Assembly: GCA_036874045.1 (NCBI GenBank)
Contig: CM072337.1
Span: forward strand, 21,116,001 to 21,180,000
DNA: 64,000 nucleotides
Reading direction: 5' to 3'
Source: Cymodocea nodosa
Taxonomy: Eukaryota; Streptophyta; Magnoliopsida; Alismatales; Cymodoceaceae
Positions 48,245 to 61,500 of the stretch are shown here, piece by piece (positions within the stretch are counted from its first letter, which is position 1; every line of letters begins with the position of its first letter). The position numbers and the translations under genes were made by a program. The notes under the pieces were generated by a model that was not told where the DNA came from, did not search any database, and saw nothing but the letters and a program-made list of their open reading frames with translations.

Positions 48245-51200
48245 TCATCGCACTCTGCATGCTGGAACTGCATGTGGGGAACATTTACGGCTGGGATTTG
48301 AGATGCAGCCGGTGGAACTGGTAGATACTTGCAGATGAAACCTGTAGTCTGCTGCACCAGCACCAGTTCTCTCTGGAGCAGATCCTTCTGATGGACTGCA
48401 CTGCAAAGGTTCAAGTGTCTCCACAACATCGCTCATGAGGGGCCTCGCTTTGGGGTTCAGGCTTAAGCAGTAATATGCCAATCTGCAGGCCTTTTGAGCT
48501 GCTTTGGCTGAGTACTTATCATCTAGCCTTGGGTCTATTATTTCTAAAAGTTTCCTCTTGTCGTTGAGCTTCGGACGAATCCAATCGACCAAGTTTTGTT
48601 CTTTGCTTGGTCGGCTTTTGTCAACGGCCTTTCGCCCTGTCAGAAGCTCGAGGAGAACAACTCCAAAGCTGTACACATCACTCCTGGCATTCAAATGGCC
48701 TGTCACGAGGGTAAATGTAATCTCAGTCCATAAAAGCAGGCAGCTCAGCTTCAAAAGAAAAATATGAAAATTTTGGTCTGCAAGCTTGGCTGCACCCAGG
48801 GGAGCCTTTATTCTAAAGATGCAAAAGGCGCATCAGAATTCTCCGCTCATAGAAGAAAAAAAATTTAAGCTTGTGCAGAATTATGAAATAAATGGCATGC
48901 AGCTGCACGGGAAGGCAAAGAGGACAGCGAATAACTGAAACAAGACTTTTAATAATAGTTGTGTTATGCAAGGGAGTCCCAGCAAAACAAAGAAAAAAGG
49001 GAAATCAAATTTTTTAGGAGAAAAAACTTTTAACAGCCTAGCCTTCATAAAATTTCATCACTCTTTACTCGCCTGCACACCTACTGTTGTGGTAGGATAA
49101 GTTATTCTGAACTGTTGATTAAAAAGTGCAACTCAATGCGCGAGTTGCCCACCAAACTGTAAAGTCCGAGGAAGGTTTAATTGGATGCAGTCTTGCTTTC
49201 ATAATAAAGAAGATATTTCCTAAAATTCAAACCCGTGATCTCCCTATAGATGCATCAATGCATACCCTCAACTACGAGTTAATGAATGTTTGTAAATATG
49301 GTAAAAAGCATATGCAAAAGTTATTTTGTGCAAACGCCAAATTAATTCGGTTTCTTTGAGAGAACACCATGGTAACTTGATTCATTTTCATCACAATTGC
49401 CTACTAGAGAAAAGTAAAACATTTATAATTATAACATGCACCACCAAATGCATACCGGTCATTACGTATTCTGGAGCGGCGTACCCATAGGTGCCCATCA
49501 CCCTAGTGGAAACATGAGTCTCGTCACCTTGTGGACCAGCTTTTGCAAGCCCAAAATCAGAAAGCTTCGCCGTGTAATCCTGTTATTAATTTATAAAAGA
49601 AGAAAATATATCAATGAATAGTCATTCAATAACATGAAAAACATTAGTAGAGTTTTCGTTGATGAAATCAAATGATTAAAATTGTGTTGAATATTCACCT
49701 ACGAATAGCGAATGGCAGTTGAGCCAAGTATGGATGTTTATATTTGATCAATTTTTGTATTCGAAAATTGAATGTTAAAGGTTGTTAAACTTTGTTGATC
49801 ACTTAGCAGTGTTGTTTGTTTGGATCTGTTGTTTAACTTAATTACAAAGTTTGAAATTCAATAAATGAACGTTGCCAATTGTTGAGAAAATTTTGGTAGA
49901 TGTTAAAAGCCACCAACCAGTCATTATGAATGAAGCTTTCATCTGCAAATACCCCGACCAGGCGTTCGACAAGTTGTTCCAAGCATTTGTTGAAGATGGT
50001 TTCCTTTGACAAAGTCCATCCCAGATGAGGTGCAAGTCATGATGGAGTCTTGCCCAAATATTTGGCTTGAGAGTTAGAGTGCTTTAATGGAAAAGACTGG
50101 TAGATGTTCTCAGATGTCTGACTAGATGTGCCCATATCTAGTCATTAGCTTGATGACGACCAATTTTGTTTTGAGTTTTATTGTACATTCAAGTATGTTT
50201 ATAAATTGACCTTGGTGGAATATTAGTACAGAACTTTCTGTACGCTATTTCTCTTATATTTTCTTGTAATTCTATTTCACCAAAATGAATGAATAAATAA
50301 AACTTCTACCTTAAAGATTGTAATCTTGTGAAGAAGAGAAGTGGTGCAAAAAGATTGTTGTCTACCTGTAAAAGGGGAAAAATGATAGTGGAACTCTTAT
50401 GATGCAGTGGTGCATGAAGACTACACGTGAGAAATTACCGAATCAATACAAAATCCTAGTCTGTTGTGGTGGATGATTTAGTGAGATTGTTTTAAATTGT
50501 GCAGTCATAGCTTAACTACTATTTCGAATGTTTTGACTTTTGTTACAAAACATGGTGATAACAGAAAATCGCATAGATATAATAAACATATACTTACAGA
50601 ATCCAGCAAGATGTTTGATGTCTTGAAATCACGGTAAATTACAGGCATTTCAGCGTTATGAAGGAATGCAAGCCCTTTTGCAGCTCCAAGTGCTATACTC
50701 ATTCTAGTTGCCCATGGTATTGGATTTGCCGTTTCTGAGGTCATAGGAAAGAAAGGCTACGTCCGTAAGAAGTATGACCAGAGAATTGAAAACAAGACAT
50801 AAAATTCACACCATTCTGGGGGGGGGAATGCTCCAGTTCTGTCCAACGATGTTTAACAACTGATTACCGGCACACATATAACACATCCAAAATTAAGTTA
50901 TTTTTTTTGAAAACTGTTTGATTTCAATTAAAGAAACATGAACATTACCGTTCATGCTATTTATTACGATGAATGCTTTTACTGGGGCGGCATTGAGAAT
51001 GAGAACAGAGTGGTTTTATACTTCATAAAAGAAGAGATAGATAGCACCATAAAATAGAAAAAGTATGTATAACAATTTAAACCATCATATTTTTTATCTG
51101 CATATTAAAATCATGGAAAGAAATTAGTCATATTAAGATTTTTTGTAAATTCATATTGCGGGACTAAAGAATTGCTTGATATATTTTTATCTTTCTTTCA

Positions 51201-53057
51201 TTTTATTGTTTTTTTGAATGCCAGTTTTTCTTTCCATCTCCATTCCACAGAAGAGGCCTCCCAGAAAATGCAGAAATACCGTGAAATGCTAGTACCCAGC
51301 TAAGTTCATACATGAAAAAGGTTTAGCTTATCTTCCTCTAGAAAATGCAGATCGACTCCTTCCACTGATGGAGTTTTTTACCCTTACATTAGAATCAACC
51401 TACTTTGAAATGGAATGGCAGAAAAAAAGATTGGAAGAAATCTAAAGCATAAAATAAGACTCCAGCGTGGTAATTTTGTTTGATTTATTTTTCCACTTTA
51501 ATCACCAGATTTTTTTCAAAAGAAAACTTCAATGGAAATTTATAGAGAAAAACAACATTTTTAATACAATGCCAAAAAGGTGAGAGATTAGCGTAAGGAA
51601 CGTGATCATGGACATAGGTTGTATAAATTAGCATCTGTGATGCCCATTGTCACACAGGAAAAGCTGGCAAACAATACTACCACAAATATCAGAGAGAATT
51701 AATGAAAAACAAAAGATATGAGAGGTTTAATTACTTCGAAATAAGTGATTTTCAAGGCTTCCTCGGAACATGAACTCGTAAACAAGCAGCCTATGATCAT
51801 CCTCACAGCAATACCCGACCAACTTCACCAAATTAGGATGCCTCAGTTGTCCAAGAAAATTAACTTCTGTCTGAAATCGACAAAAGCAAAATTTGGTTTA
51901 AAAATTAAAGACAAATGTCTATAAAGAAAGATTCCAAAAACAACTTGCAACTGCATAAAATAAAATCATAAAAAAGGAACCACATCCAAGTTTTTACATC
52001 CCAAACCATGGATTTCCTTAGCAGTCATCTTGATCCCACCACAAAAGAAAAGATGAATTAGTAATAAGATCGATGCTTGAGCAGACGAGCTAAATGAGGT
52101 GGATGGGATGTTTCCCACATTTTGTTGTGGTACACTGGACTAGTACAATAATATTCTAAAGATTCACATGACGAACAGAAGTACACAAAATTTTAAGAAT
52201 AGTAATGAGTTCTACTTACCAACCATTCTTTGTGCCCCTGAAGTCCATCCTTATTAAGGACTTTCACAGCCACAGGGAGAGACTTCAAACCAACTCTCAC
52301 ATTCTCATCAATATATCCCTTGTAAACGGTTCCAAACCCTCCTTGACCCAGCACATAATCTGAACGGAAACTTTTCGTTATTGTTTCCAATTCAAACAGT
52401 GTGAATGCAATCACATTGGTGTATACAGAAATATTCCTTGAATCATCGTTTCGGCAGCTTGAAGTGTTGCTCAGATCTGAGAAGGATCGGTTGGGTTTCC
52501 TCTCCAATGAATCGTTAGTCCTAACTGGCAGCGACAACAGACGAAGTTGCTGAACTGTAGATAAATAAAATCGAATCTTGGATGATTGGTTGAGGTGGCT
52601 TATGACATTAGACTAAATGCGCGTAATGGTCCAAATGCATTGGCAGATATAGCGATAAAACAAAAAGACAAAACCATTTCATCGGCTTCCGCGTACAATC
52701 GTATCAAATTTCAACAAGGTTAGTCTATTGAACCTTTGAAGGAAATAAAAAAATAAAAAACCATCAATTCAAAAAAAAGCAACGAAAAAACTGTGAAACA
52801 GAAGATAACGACGATGGATCGTCGGTATGAATCATGCAAACCAGGAGAAAAGATCCACCCACACTTCGGTCGAGCCGACCGCAAACCACTTGGAAACAAA
52901 AGAAAAGAATGACACATAAGGAAGAAGCCAAAGAAGGTATATCGAAGAGGATGGCATTCTTGCGTTGGCAAAAGTGGACGTTTGATTGTGTCGTTTGTTC
53001 ACCTTGCGCATTAGCAGCAACGACAGCCGACTCCTCCTTGGTTCCGCAGTTTCCCAT
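48245..53057 (-). CDS. PBL8: Receptor-like cytoplasmic kinase subfamily VII, PBL8-like, 413 aa
   Basis: Exons on the minus strand: 53003-53057, 52220-52554, 51735-51870, 50598-50734, 49456-49579, 48245-48699; all GT-AG, phases agree, 1242 nt. The N-terminus MGNCGTKEE has the Gly2 myristoylation and Cys4 palmitoylation pattern for plasma-membrane anchoring. Kinase features: glycine loop GQGGFGTVY (88-96), Lys116 in VAVKVL, the catalytic motif as YRDFKTSN (Asp211), DFG (229-231), activation loop [26 protein letters not shown]-like [10 protein letters not shown]. The C-terminal tail ends ACRVR. RLCK VII (PBS1-like) kinases relay signals from immune and other cell-surface receptors. The N-terminus and [14 protein letters not shown] closely recall Arabidopsis PBL8 (At5g01020). 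All catalytic residues are intact. The symbol is by similarity from memory. Confidence 0.93.
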
Positions 53058-55690
53058 CCTTCATGCAGTCGATCATATTCACAAACCTACCCAACAATAA
53101 AACCCAACAGAAAACGCCCCTTCAACAACACCCGCGATTTTTAAGATTGAACAGGATATTGATGGGAAAAAACAGAGAGTAGAGCTGCTGGAAAAAGAAG
53201 AAGCAAAACAAAAAAAAAGGGTGAGCTACTACTATGCCCTGTTAGGTGGTGGGCGACGATGGACAAGAGATCTCTCCAGGATTTTACTGGCAGACTACAT
53301 GAGTAAATGCTTGTGGTGGGGGGGGAAATGCGAGGAGGAGAGGAGTGAGGGAGGCATAGGCAGGCGTAGCAGTAGAGGAGTACCCACATCGGCAACATTG
53401 GCATGTGAGACCACTAAACCACACTCAACTAGAACCTTTTTTTCCCTCTCCCTCTCTCTCCAACAAAACCCAAAAGATTCCCTTGCTGTTCCTTTTAATG
53501 GGCGGTAGAAGCTGCTGCAGAATGCAGAAGAAGTGGTGAGGGGCCTGTTTAAGTCGTTATAGAAGAGTTGGTATGATTGTTACAGTTGGGATTCCAGTCA
53601 TGTTACTGTTCTTTTTATTATGAATGGAAAACGCGCCCATCGCCACCAGAAATAACATTTTGTTGGTCAAAGAATAAGAGTCCAAAAAATCCTTCTTTTT
53701 CCTGAAACTTCATAGATTAAATTATATTTTCCTTTAATTCTTCATTTAAATTTTAAAGGCTGAAATGTGACACAATATGTTAACCAGCGATTTAATTCGC
53801 TAGATGATGACATTTAAAATTGATTTTTAATATTTGCAACAATTTTGATTCTTATGTCTATAAAAATTGCAAGATTTGAGTTATCATGCAATATTAGTTT
53901 GAAATCTTTCTCTATTCTATCTTGATTTTAAAATCAGATTCTGTGACAAAGAGATAAGGATGGAAGATTGGTAAAATCGATGAAATCGGACTCTTTTCAA
54001 TTCTAGCATTCTAACAAATTAACTACAGGATACTTTTCAAATCCTCTTGATTTTTTTTTAAAAATACATATTTAAGAATGTTTCCTCCGAAACAGTGACC
54101 GCAGAAAATTCAAAGTAATTAAAAATCAGTTCCAAATCCGAATGGTAGTGTTTGTGAGTCATTTTTGGGCCTCCAAAATCCATAAAACCTTGATTAAGCC
54201 ATGCAAGTTAACGCACCTAAAATTGAAGATTTTGAATACACCGTTTCTTTATGAATTATACGTTATTACATTAAAAATTATATTTTATCTATAAACTTCT
54301 CGTAAGCATTAAATAGTTATATTTTATTAAATTTATATTTCTATTATAGTCATCATTATACACGAATACTTATATTTTTATTAATTTTCTCTTCCATTAC
54401 TTTCTATAATTTTATAAATCTTTATTTCTATTTCATTACATTTTGAATGTACAAATAGACCTTAGGCTAGGATAAGGATGGATCGTTTTTTGAATGTCAA
54501 TTCTATAGGAATATGTGTTTAATAAATATAATTTTGATTGAAAATCTGTCATTTCATAATCGTTTGAAACTGATTCTTATAAAAATCTCAAAATTGTGGA
54601 CCTAGAATCCAAACCAAACAAAAATATATAGTTTAAATTTTGATAACACATAAATATCACTATTGTCAAAAAAAAAAATGTAGCAAAACCAAGTAACGAA
54701 TTGTAAAAATGTAAATCTATGAATTTAATTTAACTTAAGATATCATCCTGAACTTGCAGATATATGCAATAATAATAATAAATATATGATATATTTTTCT
54801 TGCACTTTATGAAAGGTGGACGTCACGCTGGGGATATACACCATTTTAAGGTCTGCCTGCACTGCACGAGAGGTTCAATTTTCCTGATTTTTTATGTAAC
54901 AAGGATGCCATGTAGCCTCTCTCTCTCTCTCTCTTTTTTGTCGGTGTTAGAAAAGTCAAATGTGTTTGGTTTTAAAAAAATAATGAAATATGGTTAAAAA
55001 ATGTTTAGTGGTTCAAAAACCACACAAAGCAAACATAAGTTACAGAAGAGGATGATGTGGGTAATGCATCATATCCTACGGTATTAGAGAAAAAAATAAT
55101 GAATTACCCCCTGGCAAAATATAGAAGATCTTGAATTAATACGTCATCTTTCCTTTTCCTCCTTCAAGTTTTACCGGCAAAAATGTGATATTAGCATATC
55201 ACTCGTAGTAGGTTAGCAATTAAAGTTACCATGTAATAGGTAAAGAAATAGACAATTAGATACAAATTAGAACTTCATCTGCATTCAAAAAATAATAATA
55301 AATATTTATATATCTATCGAAAATTAAGTCTTTAAAAGAATTACAGATATTACTACCATCATTTTTTAAACAAGGCAGGCAAACAACATGGGGGACCCTT
55401 CACGATGTGGACCAGACGAAGAAATCGTGCCTTGGGTCCCACCAGAAACTCACCATAAATGTGTCCATCAGATCAACAACCTAGATGTGCTTCTTCTTCG
55501 TTAATTGGTGTATAAAAATATTATACTGGACTTCTTGAAATTAACTTCCTATGCTTTACCTTATCCCTTAATTAAAACTTCAAATTGTTAATATTTCTAT
55601 TTACGACTTACAGTTACTCTTCATTTGTCATTGTTATGAAATAGCATGCCAGACGTTCAAAATAAAATATCTGTAGACTTAAAGTGGTAC
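53058..55690 (-). promoter_or_regulatory. Upstream region of the PBL8-like gene and AT-rich spacer
   Basis: 53058-53510 is a CT/GA-rich leader region, likely 5' UTR and proximal promoter. Beyond it the DNA is AT-rich, with a CT microsatellite at 54919-54934. No other gene is supported. Confidence 0.4.
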
Positions 55691-55945
55691 GAGTGATACC
55701 TACGTACGTACATGCAATATTTATAGTTTTCAACGTACGTACGTACTTCATAGTTTGCTCTTGTACTTGGTATGTTATAATCATTTTTCTTCAAGGTGGT
55801 TATACTTACTGGTTATAATTGCCAATTCAAACGCAGCGAATGTCTGTGTACGTACAACACTTAGTAGTCGTTCAAGTACGTTACTTTGTGAACAGTAGTG
55901 CATACATGGAATCATGCACGCGGTCGTTGTAAGTTGGACGTACTT
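55690..55945. other. Cluster of GTAC palindromes
   Basis: About ten GTAC tetranucleotides occur in 255 bp, including CTACGTACGTACATG (about 55701) and ACGTACGTACGTACTT (about 55733). GTAC is the core bound by SBP/SPL factors and of copper-response elements. No adjacent gene start is visible within 1 kb, so function is unproven. Confidence 0.6.
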
Positions 55946-57229
55946 CTTTAATGGTAGCATTTTTACATATACAAGTATTAAAAATAAAGGTTATGAGTAT
56001 GGTTATATCTTATCAACTAAAATTTTACATTTTAATCGTAACGTTTGAGATAACATGTGGGTATTATATTCTATTAATAATTATTAAATCTGTTTATGCC
56101 AAAACCCAACTCTTTTTAAAGTACGTATTCTTGATAACCTAAAAATCTACCTGACGCGAATTGTGTCGAGAATAAAAGAAACAAATTAAAGTGCAGAATC
56201 GATTTACCCAATAAGACCAGTAAATTTCTTCTTTGCCGTGGAGTCCACCATGGTCCATGCATGTAACGCCAGCGTTTTAATTACTTTACTCTTTGCGAAC
56301 TTATCTCGAAGTCGTACGTCGACGTGTAAAAGAATCCAAATAGTCGGTGTCGGTGTCGATCTTACGGAAATCTTCGGGTTTTTGTTTTTCACAGTGATGA
56401 TATTTTTTACCATTTAAATTTATAAAAACTACAGATAACATCTCTCTTTTTTTTATATAATAAAGAGGTAGATGATAAATCAAAATAAAGAGGAAAATGT
56501 TACCTCAATCATGAATCCACGGCAAAAGGAGTTAAATGTCTTATTTTCTTTCAAGTTCTTTTCTCGTATTCTAAAAAGAAGAATCGTTAGGATCCATATT
56601 GCCTAGCTACAATTCCTAGAGTAGGAATAAAATTTCCTACTTTTGAAGTGTAAACATTCTATCGAGATTAAATTTCCTTAACCAGCTCTACTTTTGATTC
56701 AGCAACAAGATTTAAGATTAAGTATGGATTCAAATATTCCTCAATCAATTTTCGGGGAGAGTTAAAAATGCTCGGTTGGGAATTAATTAATTAATTCACG
56801 CCAACCTATGTCACTCCCCGGTCTCGCCTACGTAGCGGTTGCGTTCGATGTGACGACGAAATCCCGGGAAGGTAGCATTGATGGCTTGCTATTTCTGTCC
56901 TGCGGGACCACTGCCGCCGTGGGCCAGCCGATATGTGACGACGAAACCCCAGGAGTAATGTATTGCCAACCAACCATACAACTTATTTAATTAACCTCCG
57001 CGAACGACGTGCAATGATAGCACTTATTTGGGCAAAGGTAAAATTGGAATGACGCGAAAAAACATAATTTCACGTTACGGTTGATTCATTTTTGATAGTG
57101 ATGACATAAATGTTGATAGGCTGTATTAGGTGTCGACTTAGTCACTATTCATGTTATGTTGACGTAATCGACTGTGGATGTAGTCTAAATATGACTTTTT
57201 TTGGACATAAGTTCGTACAAACCATTATC
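55946..57229. other. AT-rich intergenic sequence
   Basis: I see no coding exon or element end that I can support. Confidence 0.35.
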
Positions 57230-57910
57230 AGTCAGTGGTGCGGCCACACAAACTGTGATTCGTGATTCCCAACTTAATTCAAGGAGAACACACACGTAAG
57301 CAACGATCACGCAAATAAAGGAGTCGATGCCTTGCCTTGGGGAGCAAGGTTACAAGGGAGGCGCACAAGCGGCAAGGAGGTGAGATGAACCCCAGCAACG
57401 AGCGGCCATGAGTGAGTGGCCCAACAAGTCTGTGACTCTTGCCGTCTCACGAGTCTGTGACTCACTCTGCGACTGCGACCCGCTAAACTTCACGTAACAT
57501 AGGGCCGCGTGTCCTACCATCGAGCAATCGACACGTAATAAGACAATGAAAATAAAGTAAAGAGGAGAGGATTGAGAATTGAGATGGTGATGTCGTGATG
57601 ACTGTTCGACTCGATGGCTTGGGCTGCTGCTAAGTTGAGCAAGCGGTATAGGTTGTGCGACAATGGTAAACTAGGCTAACCGGCTGGGTTGCTCGCTCGC
57701 TCGCTCTGAGTGAGGCTACGGGGGCACTATTTGAAACAGGGAGACTTCAAGGTTCGACGAATATTAAATATAGTCTGAATGTTACCATGTCGCACTTGGT
57801 CAATCGATCAGACGATAAACATGACATGTGATTGAGTAGTCGACCAAACGACGAGGTAGGATGGTTTAGAGGAGTTTTCGAACCTAGATTGTTGGCAACC
57901 TAGCATTCAA
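57230..57910. other. GC-richer island without coding capacity
   Basis: A stretch of much higher GC than its surroundings, with short direct repeats such as GTCTGTGACTC (about 57430 and 57455) and GCTCGCTCGCTCGCTC (about 57691). No ORF of note. It may be a fragment of an LTR or other transposon; not identified. Confidence 0.4.
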
Positions 57911-58119
57911 ATGTATAATTACGGGAGAATTGGAAGAAGAAGAAAAAAATTACGTTTGATAATTACATTACAAGTTTACAAATTACAATTAGACAATTTA
58001 TCTTGTACTAATATACTATGTGTCGTTGTCTATTACTAAAAAAATTTACAAGAGAATAATGAAATGAAATGAAAAATATACACATATTAAATAATTTGCA
58101 TCACAATATATTTAAAAGA

Positions 58120-58590
58120 AATTACATTGCATTTTTCATGTGTTGTGAATTTGTCTATCCAATTGCCATATCGTTCTTAATCTTAGATGTACATTAATAC
58201 TTCAAAAATATTATCTTTTAACGTCAATTTTGTTTCATCCAAGATATTTTCACTAATGCAACAAATTTGCTCACAAACTACAAAACAAGATATTTGAATT
58301 ATTTTTTCCACCAATCAATTATATCAAAATTATCAAGATATTCATTCCATAAATATTGATGATTAGTAGAATTTAAAGTAGTTAATTCTTGTCTAGAAAA
58401 TAGAGTGAAAATGATGGGTAATTTTGTTTATCTTCTAATAATTTTGGAGAATAGGAGGAAAAATAATTTCTTAAAACCCTATTAGTCTTTTTTACAAAGT
58501 TTAATTATTATTAATAATATGGGTAACAACAACAATATATGTAACTTTTATTTTATCCTCTTAAATATCCGACGTACAAGTAACATAAGT
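58120..58590 (-). mobile_element. hAT transposase relic
   Basis: On the minus strand about 58430-58560 reads as IVVVTHIINNN followed by an RLIGF...PP segment, matching the central hAT transposase region (compare [11 protein letters not shown] in the hAT at 31436-33910). About 58340-58375 reads LDNFDIIDWWKK, and downstream a segment with ENILDE and DWIDKF-like sequence resembles the C-terminal dimerisation region. Stops and frameshifts are frequent, and the middle of the protein is missing. Element ends were not found. Confidence 0.6.
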
Positions 58591-61500
58591 ATTTATAGAA
58601 TCTATAACATTAATAAGTTTTTCTCTAATCATATTAAATTGATAAATAATATTTTATCAAGTTGTATTCTTAAATATATGCTTATATTGTAGATAATATG
58701 ACTGTAAAATATATTTATTAAACTATAGATTATTATCAAAGTTAATTAGTAAATAATTAACAACAATAAATGTAACATAAAGTTCCTTGATTTTTTTAGA
58801 ATCATAATATTAAGAATAAATACTACCCTCAAGAGTAAACAAATTGAATTTGAATTTTTTTTTTTATTATATTTTATAAATCTAAATTTATAATTTGTTA
58901 AATATCTATTTAAATTATTGTGTATTGTTTGAATTTTTACAAGAAAAATCAACATTATAGTTGTTGTAGTAGGTTCTCTTTGTTATGTTACTGTCATTTA
59001 CGGTTTTTATCTTTATTATAAATTTTAGCTATATTAAATATTTTCTTTGGGATTTAGTTGTAGTTGATAAAGACGCCCCCAATTGATCTTATTGTTTTCA
59101 TAGATTGTGCTGTTTATAATAAGTATCCAAAATCTTCACCTTCGTTGTTGAAATTAAAGTTAAAGTTGTGGGTCATTGAAATTTAAAATAGCATTTGAAA
59201 TACTTACCAAAAATTATAAGACTTGATATTAGAAAAAAATAAAAAAATTAAAAATGAGATAGAATAATATTGCAATTTGAATTATGTACTTTTGATTTTT
59301 CAATGCTAAATTGATTATCTGTAACATTTGTTGTGGTTGGTTTTATAGGCCAAAATTGGGGGCGAGGTGGCGAAGCTCGCCAACTTCACCGTTCAAACGT
59401 TCTGTCAACTACGATCGCCATTGTAGATGTTCTTCGTGATCGTAGAAGTCTCGATAATTAGTCTGCAACGTGTCATTTCTTAGGATCTCTCGACCCGATA
59501 TGATTGAACTTCATTAGGTTGGATAGGCATCTTGGCCTAATATGCATCTTTAAGTGCTGGTTGATTTATTACATTTTTTATTATCACTAGACAAAAAGTG
59601 TCTACATCACATGTTGTGCTATTTTATCTTTTGCAAAATAATATTATTTTATTATCATGAATACTCTAACAGTCCGTAGGTTAATAAATATTAATATTAT
59701 TTGCGAACTAATATTAACATTCTGCAGGATTCTTTGTTTTACTGTAGACATTTAATAAATTTTTCTTAAAAAATAATTATTTACATGCTTAATCAAAAGC
59801 ATGATCTATTTTGTATCAAATCTGAAACTAATTCCATGTCTTTTCATTAAAATATCTGGATTTGAAAAAACGATAGATGAAATCAGAAAAACTTAAGTAA
59901 TTTTAATATCTCTATAACGAAGATCGATATTTGTTTGATTAGATAAAAATTTTATTATATATTTATTACTTTTAGTATGTATTTATTTTTATGTAATGAT
60001 AACTAAATGATTACACATTATCCTCTCATCTATTTATTATATCAAGAGAAGCTATTTTCTCTGTTGATATCCTAAAACTACACTTTCCAGTCAAAATGAA
60101 ATAAAATAAAATTGTAAACTATTTACTAATTATCAAACGTGAGACTTCAACCCACAATCATATGTGAAATGACGTGCGCAATTTATAAGGAAAATTTCAC
60201 ACGTACAGGGAATACTTTTTGTATGGAAAATCTGTCCTCCTCGTATGTATAAATCGCTATGTAATGCTTAGAATTGTTCTTAAATTATGAATATTATAAT
60301 AATTAAATTTAAATATAACTTTAAACTAATAAAAAAAAATCATATAAATAGAATTATAACATTTAAAATATTCATTATATATATATATTTTTAATCTTTT
60401 AAAAGTATTTATAGAATTGATAATATGTGAGTCTTAATAGACACTCAAAGATATATATCAAGAGTATAAAAGTCTTTGTTAGATCTTAACATGTTAAATT
60501 TCTTCAAATATCATGTATTTTGTTCTGCAGAGATTCTCAACTAGTTGAGGATATCTTAAATAGCCACATCCATAAATTCGATTGAGATTACTAACTGAAG
60601 TAAGGTCTATAATATTGACATGTGAATTGGGTAAGTGATACATACACCTACATCTTGTCAATGCTTGAGCAGAATCAATACACAGTGACATATGATAGCC
60701 TATAAATAATGCATGAGAACTTTCTAAATGATCACCCATCTTAGTTTTGATTTCATCTAAACACAATTAATTTTAAAATTCTTATAAGAATAGGTATTTG
60801 AAAACAGATGTAAATACAATTTTTGAATTAAAAAAATATTCGTTACATTTAATCGTAGATTCGAATGAAGAGTATAATATAAAATAAAAAATACAACTTT
60901 AAAGTAACAAAAGTAAGGATAAAGAGAAGTTAATATTATGATCAATGGTGGAAATTTAACTTTTAAATTTGTACATGAGCAAATTTTATTATCAATATTT
61001 TTCTTTTACGATCTTAACTATGCTGGTCGTTTAAATGCAAAGATGTCAATTGAGGTAGGTTAATTTAACTGTATCGATCCAATCTAACATGATATGATTC
61101 TTTAAATTGTATCAGGATTTCGTTTATTTCCTATGCTACTTAGATGTATAATAAACGAACGTAGCACTGTAGCAGTTTTATAACAAGAATAACGACCTAC
61201 AATATCTGTTTGTGCGTCTATTTTACTCAAAAATACAATCGTCTCTAGTTACTATTTGTCATACATTTTTCTAATAATACCCTTAACCTATATAAATAAA
61301 TTTCAGCATAATAATAAACCAATACGAGTGAAAATTATTTTAGACAATGTTTTTAAGTGGATGATAATATAAAATATAATTTTTATTGACACTTACAAAT
61401 GATTCATTCGTTTACTAAATTTATTTTCCATTTAGTCTTTATAAAATTTCAAAATGCTCTTCAATTGATCAGGTAAAGTAGAACGGCAAATTTTACGATT

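Noticed and set aside
49680..50350. Possible transposon fragment in PBL8-like intron 4
   Set aside because: No terminal repeats or protein similarity could be recognised.
53141..53404. 87-codon minus-strand ORF upstream of the PBL8-like kinase
   Set aside because: Hydrophobic and Ser/Pro-rich translation of a pyrimidine-rich leader, with no family resemblance; at most an upstream ORF.
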